Position numbers and translations under genes: made by a program. DNA of 32,836 bases, taken from contig JBNMLE010000010.1 in NCBI GenBank assembly GCA_050874705.1, forward strand, positions 1-32,836, in the 5' to 3' direction. The stretch's first letter is position 1. Each line of letters opens with the position of its first letter. This document shows positions 1 to 5,497 of the stretch, in pieces. The stretch comes from Fiminaster sp050874705. GTDB taxonomy: Bacteria; Bacillota_I; Bacilli_A; RFN20; CAG-826. Below the pieces are notes generated by a model. The model worked only from the letters and a program-made list of their open reading frames with translations. It did no database searches and was not told where the DNA came from.

Positions 1-1
1 A

Positions 2-601
2 TATAAATATTTAAAATCACAAAAAAGAAAAGTTGGGCTTTTAACTGGCGATTTATCAAGTCGCGAAAGAAAAAATGTCATGAAACAAGTTAAAAATGAT
101 GATATTTACATTCTTGTTTGCTCTGATATGGCTGCAAGAGGACTTGATATTGATAATGTTAGTGATGTTTTAAATGTCGATTTACCAAATAATCTTGAAT
201 TTTATTATCACCGCGCTGGACGAACAGGTCGATTCGATAAATTAGGCAATTGTTATACTTTTTATAATTCTGACGCAACAAAGAAGCCTTTAACACTTAT
301 TGAAAATGGTGTTAATTTTAAATATCTTACATTAAAAGATAACGAACTTATCGAAGGAAAAGGTATTGAAAAAACTCATCCGACAAGAAGAAAAGCAAAT
401 CCAGAACTTGATAAAGAAATCCGCAAAGCGAAAAACATTGCGCTTGGTAAAAGCAAAGGAAAAGTAAAACCAGGCTATAAAAAGAAAGCATCTATTGCTG
501 TAGAAAAAGTAAAACAAAAACATCGACGTGAAATTATTAAAAAAGATATAAAACGTCAAAGAATTGAACGATATAAGAAGGAAAAAGGACTTTATGAATG
601 A
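2..601 (+). CDS. DEAD-box RNA helicase, C-terminal part (5' end outside window)
   Basis: The reading frame is open to the left edge, so the gene begins outside the window. The visible part is the second RecA-like domain of an ATP-dependent RNA helicase, which unwinds RNA duplexes, typically in ribosome assembly or mRNA turnover. Motif IVa-like LLTGDLSSRERK, motif V (CSDMAARGLDI) and motif VI (YYHRAGRTGRF) are all seen in order. After the helicase core comes a tail of about 80 residues rich in Lys and Arg, probably an RNA-binding extension. The gene ends in TGA and overlaps the next gene, nfo, by 8 bases. Which DEAD-box paralogue it is (CshA, CshB and so on) cannot be decided without the N-terminal domain. 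Confidence 0.93.
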   Translation, partial: YKYLKSQKRKVGLLTGDLSSRERKNVMKQVKNDDIYILVCSDMAARGLDIDNVSDVLNVDLPNNLEFYYHRAGRTGRFDKLGNCYTFYNSDATKKPLTLIENGVNFKYLTLKDNELIEGKGIEKTHPTRRKANPELDKEIRKAKNIALGKSKGKVKPGYKKKASIAVEKVKQKHRREIIKKDIKRQRIERYKKEKGLYE

Positions 602-1475
602 TTATAAATTGTTTTTAGGCTCACATGTTTCTATGTCTGCGCCTGACTATTATTTAGGAAGTGTTAGAGAATCTTTATCTTACGGCGCTAATACATTTAT
701 GTTTTATACAGGTGCTCCTCAGAATTCATTTAGACTTCCTCTTGAAAAACTCAAAATTGAGGAAGGCAATAAACTTATTGAAAGTGCAGGGCTTGATAAA
801 ACAAAAATTATTGTCCACGCTCCTTATATCATCAATATTGCAAATAAACTAAATGCTGATTTATATGCTCATTCAAAGGAAATGCTTAAAAGAGAAATCG
901 AAAGAACAAACGCTTTTGGTTTAAAAATACTTGTTCTTCATCCTGGATCACATGTTTCAACAGGCATTGAAAATGGTTTAACATCTATTATTGAAGCTTT
1001 GGATGATGTTTTATCCATTGATAAAAGTGATGTTAAAATTGCGCTTGAAACTATGGCTGGAAAAGGCAGTGAAATGGGTTCTAACTTTGATCAATTAGCG
1101 TATATTTTAAATAATATCAAATACAAAGATAGAGTTGGAATTTGCTTCGATACATGCCATGTAAATGATGAAGGGCTTGATATCGGAAATTTTGATAAAA
1201 TTCTAGACTTGTTCGAAGAAAAAATCGGATTAGACAAGCTTTTGTGCGTGCATGTTAATGACTCAAAAAATCCTTTAGGTTCTCATAAAGATAGACATGA
1301 AAACATAGGATATGGATTTATTGGTTTTAAAGCATTATATAATGTTGTTCATAACCCGAGATTGAACAATATTCCAAAAGTACTTGAAACACCTTATATA
1401 AATAAAATGCCACCTTATAAAACAGAAATTGAAATGCTTAAAAGTGGCAATTATATTGAAAATTGGAGAGATTAA
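594..1475 (+). CDS. nfo: Endonuclease IV (AP endonuclease)
   Basis: Cleaves DNA 5' of abasic sites in base-excision repair. The 293-residue length is normal for the family. All nine expected metal ligands of the trinuclear zinc site are visible: H75, H116 (HPGSH), E152 (LETMAGKGSE), D186 and H189 (FDTCHVNDEG), H220 (HVNDSKNPLGSH), D233 and H235 (KDRHENIGYG), and E265 (LETP). I chose ATG 594, which has GA-rich Shine-Dalgarno sequence just upstream and overlaps the helicase stop. A longer TTG start at 564 is open but adds residues the family lacks. The gene is translationally coupled to the helicase upstream and ends in a hairpin terminator that contains its stop codon. Confidence 0.96.
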   Translation: MNDYKLFLGSHVSMSAPDYYLGSVRESLSYGANTFMFYTGAPQNSFRLPLEKLKIEEGNKLIESAGLDKTKIIVHAPYIINIANKLNADLYAHSKEMLKREIERTNAFGLKILVLHPGSHVSTGIENGLTSIIEALDDVLSIDKSDVKIALETMAGKGSEMGSNFDQLAYILNNIKYKDRVGICFDTCHVNDEGLDIGNFDKILDLFEEKIGLDKLLCVHVNDSKNPLGSHKDRHENIGYGFIGFKALYNVVHNPRLNNIPKVLETPYINKMPPYKTEIEMLKSGNYIENWRD

Positions 1476-1490
1476 TTCTCTCTCTTTTTT
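1466..1490 (+). terminator. Intrinsic terminator of helicase-nfo
   Basis: A 6-bp stem GAGAGA / TCTCTC (1466-1471 with 1477-1482) has a 5-base loop holding the nfo TAA stop and is followed by TCTTTTTT. It lies between convergent nfo and ispG. The stem is short, so termination may be partial. Confidence 0.6.
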
Positions 1491-2547
1491 ATAATTCAAG
1501 AATCTCTTTAGTTAATTCATCGAAAACATTGTTATCATCGACAGTTTTAATTATTTTATCTTTTTTAAAAATGACCCATTTATTTTTTCCACCAGCAGCG
1601 CCAATATCAGCTCGCTTAGCTTCTCCAGGGCCATTTACAATGCAACCCATAATAGCAACTGTTTTATAAATTTTATTTTCTTCAAGAAATTCTAATATTC
1701 TTTTTGCAAGCGGAATTAAGTTAACTTCTGTTCTTCCGCATGTTGGGCAAGATATTAATGTCGGATTATCTTTTCTTATTTCTAAGTCTTTTAATAGCCT
1801 TTTAGCGGCTTTTACTTCTTCTTGAGGATCATCGCTTAAAGATATTCGAATTGTGTCGCCTATTCCTTCTAGTAATAACGGCGATAATCCGGCAACACTT
1901 CGAATTAAACCAACATCTTTTGGACCAGCTTCGGTAATACCTAAATGCAAAGGATAATCAAATTCTTTGCTAGCAATTCTATATGACTCAATTGTTTGTT
2001 TAACTTGGCTTCCTTTAAGTGATATAACTATGTCATAAAAGCCTAAATCTTCTAGAATTTTAATTGTTTTTCTAGCCGAAGAGATTAAATCGTTAGTATT
2101 AACAACATTTGTTGAATTGTTGATTTCTTTATCAAGTGAGCCAGAATTAATTCCTATTCTAATAGGAATATGTTTTTCTTTACATAAATCAACAACCTTT
2201 TTTATATTATCCTTATTGCCAATATTTCCTGGATTAAGTCTAATAGCATCGACTCCTGAATTTATTGACATAATAGCTAAGCGGTAATCGAAATGAATAT
2301 CCGCAATAAGTGGTATAGAAATTCTTTTTTTAATTTCTTTTATTGCTAAAGCGTCTTTTTCATCTAACACTGAAACGCGCATTAAATCCGCGCCTAGTTT
2401 AGCACATTGATTTATTTGATCGCTTACTTTTTCTACATTCTCGGTTTTTATATTGCACATTGATTGAATCAAAACATTTTTGCTTCCACCAATATAAATA
2501 TTGCCGACTTTAATTCTTTTTGTATTTTCTCTAATTAATTTTTCCAT
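1489..2547 (-). CDS. ispG: 4-hydroxy-3-methylbut-2-en-1-yl diphosphate synthase
   Basis: Penultimate enzyme of the MEP (non-mevalonate) isoprenoid pathway. It reductively converts the cyclic diphosphate MEcPP to HMBPP with a [4Fe-4S] cluster. The 352 residues match the short bacterial form. The TIM-barrel part carries LIADIHFDYRLA and RLNPGNIG. The cluster ligands are C267 and C270 (CPTCGRTE) and C302 (GCIVNGPGE), with the fourth ligand glutamate E309. dxs, the first MEP enzyme, lies at 19189-21060. There is no Shine-Dalgarno sequence; a TATAAT lies exactly 6 bases before the ATG, suggesting a leaderless message. Divergent from rpmG. Confidence 0.96.
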   Translation of the reverse strand: MEKLIRENTKRIKVGNIYIGGSKNVLIQSMCNIKTENVEKVSDQINQCAKLGADLMRVSVLDEKDALAIKEIKKRISIPLIADIHFDYRLAIMSINSGVDAIRLNPGNIGNKDNIKKVVDLCKEKHIPIRIGINSGSLDKEINNSTNVVNTNDLISSARKTIKILEDLGFYDIVISLKGSQVKQTIESYRIASKEFDYPLHLGITEAGPKDVGLIRSVAGLSPLLLEGIGDTIRISLSDDPQEEVKAAKRLLKDLEIRKDNPTLISCPTCGRTEVNLIPLAKRILEFLEENKIYKTVAIMGCIVNGPGEAKRADIGAAGGKNKWVIFKKDKIIKTVDDNNVFDELTKEILEL

Positions 2548-2553
2548 ATTTTT

Positions 2554-2559
2554 ATTATA
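2554..2559 (-). promoter_or_regulatory. -10 box of ispG (leaderless arrangement)
   Basis: Perfect TATAAT on the - strand with a 6-base gap to the ispG ATG, so +1 would fall on the start codon. A -35 match is weak (TATCTA, 17-bp spacer). No ribosome-binding sequence lies between. Confidence 0.5.
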
Positions 2560-2576
2560 AACAAAAAAATATCTAG

Positions 2577-2605
2577 TAGATATATTTTTAAGTATGTGTT
2601 ATTAT
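2577..2605 (+). promoter_or_regulatory. Probable rpmG promoter
   Basis: TAGATA (2577-2582, 4/6 match to the -35 consensus), a 17-bp spacer and TATTAT (2600-2605, 5/6 match to -10). It lies 30 bases before the rpmG start, between divergent ispG and rpmG. Confidence 0.42.
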
Positions 2606-2634
2606 TGTGCTTGCAAATTAAAGGAGATTCGTTT

Positions 2635-2784
2635 ATGCGTGATAATATTACATTAAAATGCACAGTTTGCGGTGAAGAAAACTACATCACAACCAAAAAC
2701 AAAAAAGAACATCCAGACAGACTTGAAACTAAAAAGTATTGCCCAAGATGCAAAAAGCAAACAATGCATAAGGAGAAAAAATAA
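2635..2784 (+). CDS. rpmG: 50S ribosomal protein L33
   Basis: Small zinc-ribbon protein of the large ribosomal subunit. The product is 49 residues starting MRDNITLKC. Two knuckles, CTVCGEEN and CPRCKKQT, provide four cysteines, so this is the zinc-binding (C+) paralogue. ETKKYCPRC is the family hallmark. The start is ATG 2635, chosen because AAAGGAGA lies 10 bases upstream and the family begins here; an upstream in-frame start would add 13 unrelated residues. It is transcribed alone, between its own promoter and a strong terminator overlapping its stop codon. Confidence 0.95.
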   Translation: MRDNITLKCTVCGEENYITTKNKKEHPDRLETKKYCPRCKKQTMHKEKK

Positions 2785-2805
2785 GGATTAATCCTTATTT
2801 TTTTA
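2779..2805 (+). terminator. Intrinsic terminator of rpmG
   Basis: A perfect palindrome at 2779-2800 centred on AAGGATTAATCCTT is followed by a run of T. The rpmG TAA stop lies in the left arm. It ends only about 8 bases before the start of the next gene. Confidence 0.8.
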
Positions 2806-2812
2806 TTTTATT

Positions 2813-3445
2813 GTGGTTGATATTTTATATTCTAATTCTTTTGCAAACACATATATTTTAAAAGATGATAATAGCAATGATGCAATTATTGTTGATCCAG
2901 GAGATAATACTTCATCTCGTTTAATTAACCATATTAAAAAGATAGGTGCTAATATAATTGCTATTTTTTTAACTCATGTGCACTATGACCATATAACTGC
3001 CTTAGAAGATGTTGTTAATGCTTTTCCAAACGCAACAACATATATTTCTGATAATGAAATTGATATTTTAGATAATCCAAAATACAATTTAACAATTTTT
3101 TTAGAAAAGAAAATACAATATATGCCTAAAAATATAGTTGCTTTGGCTGATTATGAAGAAATTCATTTATTAGGAAAAACAATTGTGATGATAAAAACGC
3201 CTTTTCACACAAAAGGAAGCGCATGTTTTTATGTAAAAGAAGACAAAATATTATTTTCTGGTGATACTTTATTCTATTCTTCAATTGGAAGAACAGATCT
3301 ACCATCCGGGAGCGAAAAAACTATTTCAAAAAGTTTAAAAAAGATAATTGCTCTCCCAAAAGATACAATAATTTATCCTGGTCATGGAAGCAAAACGACA
3401 TTAGAAAGAGAAATTAAATACAACACATATTTGAAATATCTATGA
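2813..3445 (+). CDS. MBL-fold metallo-hydrolase (glyoxalase II-like, YcbL type)
   Basis: A 210-residue metallo-beta-lactamase-fold hydrolase. The metal motif THVHYDH (H55, H57, D59, H60) is intact. Later ligands are in FHTKGSACFY, SGDTLFYSSIGRTD and YPGHGSKT. This pattern fits the small bacterial glyoxalase II/YcbL family, which hydrolyses thioesters such as S-lactoyl adducts, but the true substrate cannot be read from the sequence. The only plausible start is GTG 2813: the frame closes upstream at 2789-2791. It has no Shine-Dalgarno sequence and sits directly behind the rpmG terminator, so how it is expressed is unclear. The stop is TGA, just before the efp promoter elements. Confidence 0.88.
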   Translation: MVDILYSNSFANTYILKDDNSNDAIIVDPGDNTSSRLINHIKKIGANIIAIFLTHVHYDHITALEDVVNAFPNATTYISDNEIDILDNPKYNLTIFLEKKIQYMPKNIVALADYEEIHLLGKTIVMIKTPFHTKGSACFYVKEDKILFSGDTLFYSSIGRTDLPSGSEKTISKSLKKIIALPKDTIIYPGHGSKTTLEREIKYNTYLKYL

Positions 3446-3458
3446 AAATAGATATAAT
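3431..3458 (+). promoter_or_regulatory. efp promoter
   Basis: TTGAAA (3431-3436), a 16-bp spacer and TATAAT (3453-3458), about 28 bases before the efp start. The -35 overlaps the last codons of the upstream hydrolase gene. AGGAGG at 3472-3477 supplies a strong ribosome-binding site. Confidence 0.75.
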
Positions 3459-3485
3459 ATTTTTAATTATTAGGAGGAATTAACA

Positions 3486-4040
3486 ATGAACGTTACCGAA
3501 TTAAGACCTGGCAATTACTTCATTGATGAAGGCAATCTTTATCAAGTTATGGATATTTTGTTAAACAAAACAGCCATGAGAAAAATGGTTGCTAAAGTTA
3601 AAGCAAAAAATATGCGTACAGGCGCTATTACAGAATTAGCTAGAAATAGTGGCTATGATGTAGAAAAAGCAGTCTTAACAAAGAAGAAAATGGCCTATTT
3701 ATATGATGCAGGAGATAATCTTGTTTTTATGGATAATACAACATATGAACAAATCGAAATCTCAAAAAATCGTTTACAATGGGAAATGAATTTCTTAGTT
3801 AGCAATGCTGAAATCGATATTTTATTTTATGAAGATGAAATCTTAGGTATTACATTACCTTCAAGCGTAGCATTAAAAATAGTTGATTGTGAACCTGCAG
3901 TCCGCGGCGATACAGTTAACAAAGCAATGAAAGTTGCAACACTTGAAACAGGCTACCAAGTTAAAGTTCCATTATTTATTGAAAACGGCGAAACAGTTCT
4001 TGTGCGCACAGATACAGGCGCATACGACGGTCGCGCATAG
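3486..4040 (+). CDS. efp: Translation elongation factor P
   Basis: Binds between the ribosomal P and E sites and relieves stalling at polyproline stretches. The 184 residues and three-domain layout are standard. MRTGAITE closes the first domain, YLYDAGDNLVFMDNTTYEQ lies in the second and PLFIENGETVLVRTDTG in the third. The loop that carries the modified lysine in other bacteria (KPGKG in Bacillus, modified at K32) reads NKTAMRK here. By ungapped alignment the modified position is M31. From memory, Mollicutes EF-P proteins share this type of loop; I could not check. It has its own strong promoter and ribosome-binding site and is followed at 10 bases by yneF. Confidence 0.96.
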   Translation: MNVTELRPGNYFIDEGNLYQVMDILLNKTAMRKMVAKVKAKNMRTGAITELARNSGYDVEKAVLTKKKMAYLYDAGDNLVFMDNTTYEQIEISKNRLQWEMNFLVSNAEIDILFYEDEILGITLPSSVALKIVDCEPAVRGDTVNKAMKVATLETGYQVKVPLFIENGETVLVRTDTGAYDGRA

Positions 4041-4050
4041 GTGAACACAT

Positions 4051-4272
4051 ATGACAATGGATGTTTGGGTATTCATACTCTCTCTTGTCGGTGCGTTAAT
4101 AGTAGGGGCTGTTGCAGGTTTCTTCGGTGCAAGATTCTACTTCAAACAACAATTAAAAAAGAATCCACCAATTAATGAAAAAATGATCCGTGCGATGTAT
4201 ATGCAAATGGGTAGAAAACCATCCGAAGCTCAAGTAAGACAAGTAATGAATTCTGTAAAGAAAAATCAATAA
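4051..4272 (+). CDS. yneF: YneF family (UPF0154) membrane protein
   Basis: A 73-residue protein with one N-terminal membrane segment (about residues 5-30, glycine- and alanine-rich, ending GARFYFKQQLKK). A cytoplasmic part contains PPINEKMIRAMYMQMGRKPS. That pattern defines the YneF/UPF0154 family of Firmicutes and Mollicutes. The family's function is not known. The start is ATG 4051 with a weak AGGTG upstream; ATG 4057 two codons later is also possible. It probably shares the efp transcript and ends in a strong terminator. Confidence 0.88.
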   Translation: MTMDVWVFILSLVGALIVGAVAGFFGARFYFKQQLKKNPPINEKMIRAMYMQMGRKPSEAQVRQVMNSVKKNQ

Positions 4273-4284
4273 TTAAAATTAAGT

Positions 4285-4316
4285 AAAAATCCTTCTGGAA
4301 ACGGAAGGATTTTTTA
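4285..4316 (+). terminator. Intrinsic terminator of efp-yneF
   Basis: An 11-bp perfect stem, AAAAATCCTTC (4285-4295) with GAAGGATTTTT (4304-4314), has an 8-base loop and runs into T residues. Confidence 0.88.
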
Positions 4317-4554
4317 TATACGAAATTGCTCTTTTTTCAAATGGTTTTTTTTCTTTATTTTTTAGAAAATTTATGGACAAAAAAACGTAATATAAAAAAG
4401 CCATTTAAGCCTTGAAAGTTGTGGCAGTGGACAAATATTAGGCAAGACCTAAATACGCCTCTAAAAAGGGCATTTGTTTTTATTCAAAAAATAAGAACGT
4501 GTATTTTTATATACTTTTACATTTAAAATGTTGATAAATAAAAAATCGTCAATT
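4317..4554. other. Non-coding stretch with folded elements, possible small RNA or element relic
   Basis: No ORF of note. The least AT-rich part is about 4399-4483. It can fold as ACAAAT (4431-4436) pairing with ATTTGT, enclosing the hairpins TTAGG-CAAGA-CCTAA and GCCT-ctaaaaa-GGGC, followed by TTTTT on the + strand. Just upstream, GCCAT can pair with GTGGC; on the - strand that hairpin is followed by TTTTTT. Both strands thus show terminator-like ends, so the direction is undecided. It matches no riboswitch or standard small RNA that I recognise. Confidence 0.35.
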
Positions 4555-4605
4555 AAAAAATCCCACACCATCGAATTAATTTGCATATTGATTAATGATG
4601 TGGGA
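4555..4605 (-). terminator. Intrinsic terminator of plsY
   Basis: On the - strand, TCCCACA (4605-4599) pairs with TGTGGGA (4567-4561). An inner ATTAAT/ATTAAT pairing extends the hairpin, and six T residues follow (4560-4555). It lies 50 bases downstream of the plsY stop. Confidence 0.72.
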
Positions 4606-4630
4606 AAGTAATCCACAAATGAATAAACGA

Positions 4631-4645
4631 CTAAAAAACTACTAA
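4631..4645 (+). repeat. 15-base repeat, copy 1 (CTAAAAAACTACTAA)
   Basis: Identical in the same orientation to 13468-13482. A shorter inverted copy (14 bases, matching 4634-4647) lies at 13275-13288. All copies are in non-coding DNA; this one is just past the plsY stop. Confidence 0.5.
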
Positions 4646-4655
4646 ATTACTACTA

Positions 4656-5396
4656 TTATTTCATCCATTTTATTTTATTTTCTTCATGACGTACCAAGCG
4701 ACCAATATTGGCTTTGTGACGATAAATTAAAATGATTGCAACTAATGTTAGGGCGCTTGCAAATTCATAACCGTTGATGAACAAATTCCCATTACCCCAC
4801 ATGGTAATATTTTTATATGCTTCTTGAATAATAAAATTGAACCCGAATAAGGCCCACGAAAAAACAACGACAGAACACGCTGTAACTATGGAGGCGAGTG
4901 AGACATATTTCTTGATTTTTAATGTTACAAAGAAAGCAATAATGCAAACAACAATTAGCGCCCAACTTGTAATCGCACAAAAACCGGCAAATACCGCAAC
5001 TGTCTTGCCTCCTTTGAATTTAGCAAAAATCGGCCAGCAGTGACCAACAGATACTCCAAGTGGTGCAAGATATGAAAACAATATTCCGTCATCAAAATAT
5101 CCATTTCCAAAATTATTTATTAAGACATCATTCAAACCTGAATATTTTAAAATCAATACAATGCTAATAGTTGGGATAACGCTTTTTAACATATCCAAAA
5201 CAATAACGAGAAAACCAATTTTCTTTCCAAATAACCTTCCTACATTGGTTCCACCCGAATTTTTTGAGCCCTCAAGTCGAGGATCTCTTTTGAAAAATAT
5301 TTTACCTATTAGGACACCATTTGGAATACTTCCAAAAATATATCCAATAAAAAAACAAACAAAGCCAATGAGCACATTATATAATATATAATCCAT
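4656..5396 (-). CDS. plsY: Glycerol-3-phosphate acyltransferase PlsY
   Basis: Integral membrane enzyme that transfers an acyl group from acyl-phosphate to glycerol-3-phosphate, the first committed step of phospholipid synthesis in Gram-positives. The three active-site loops are visible: GSIPNG (22-27), GSKNSGGTNVGR (43-54) and GHCWPIF...FKGGKTVA (119-134). YRHKANIGRL near the C-terminus is typical. The 246 residues exceed the usual 195-215; the extra length lies between membrane segments around residues 85-110 and 185-210. ATG 5396 has GAGG 8 bases upstream. It is transcribed alone, divergent from parE. Confidence 0.94.
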   Translation of the reverse strand: MDYILYNVLIGFVCFFIGYIFGSIPNGVLIGKIFFKRDPRLEGSKNSGGTNVGRLFGKKIGFLVIVLDMLKSVIPTISIVLILKYSGLNDVLINNFGNGYFDDGILFSYLAPLGVSVGHCWPIFAKFKGGKTVAVFAGFCAITSWALIVVCIIAFFVTLKIKKYVSLASIVTACSVVVFSWALFGFNFIIQEAYKNITMWGNGNLFINGYEFASALTLVAIILIYRHKANIGRLVRHEENKIKWMK

Positions 5397-5419
5397 GTAA
5401 AAATCCTCGCATCTTTTAC

Positions 5420-5449
5420 ATAATACATAAAAAGTATATTACTTTTCAA
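5420..5449 (-). promoter_or_regulatory. plsY promoter
   Basis: On the - strand, TTGAAA (5449-5444), an 18-bp spacer and TATTAT (5425-5420), followed by GCGAGG before the ATG. Confidence 0.55.
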
Positions 5450-5461
5450 CACGAAATTTGA

Positions 5462-5467
5462 TACAAT
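5462..5467 (+). promoter_or_regulatory. Possible -10 box for parE-parC
   Basis: TACAAT preceded by TTGA (TTGATACAAT), 30 bases before the parE ATG. The -35 is weak (TTACTT at 17 bp). No Shine-Dalgarno sequence is visible before parE. Confidence 0.35.
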
Positions 5468-5497
5468 CATAAATGAAATTTATTTAATGTTTTTAAT

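Noticed and set aside
80..3445. Mycoplasma-type code with TGA as tryptophan
   Set aside because: TGA ends the helicase, the MBL hydrolase and nadD at the family-expected positions, and tryptophan is encoded by TGG.
4609..4619. DnaA-box-like words (TAATCCACA at about 4610, TTTTCCACA at about 13434) as a replication origin
   Set aside because: Only single, imperfect boxes; no cluster, and no dnaA or dnaN nearby.
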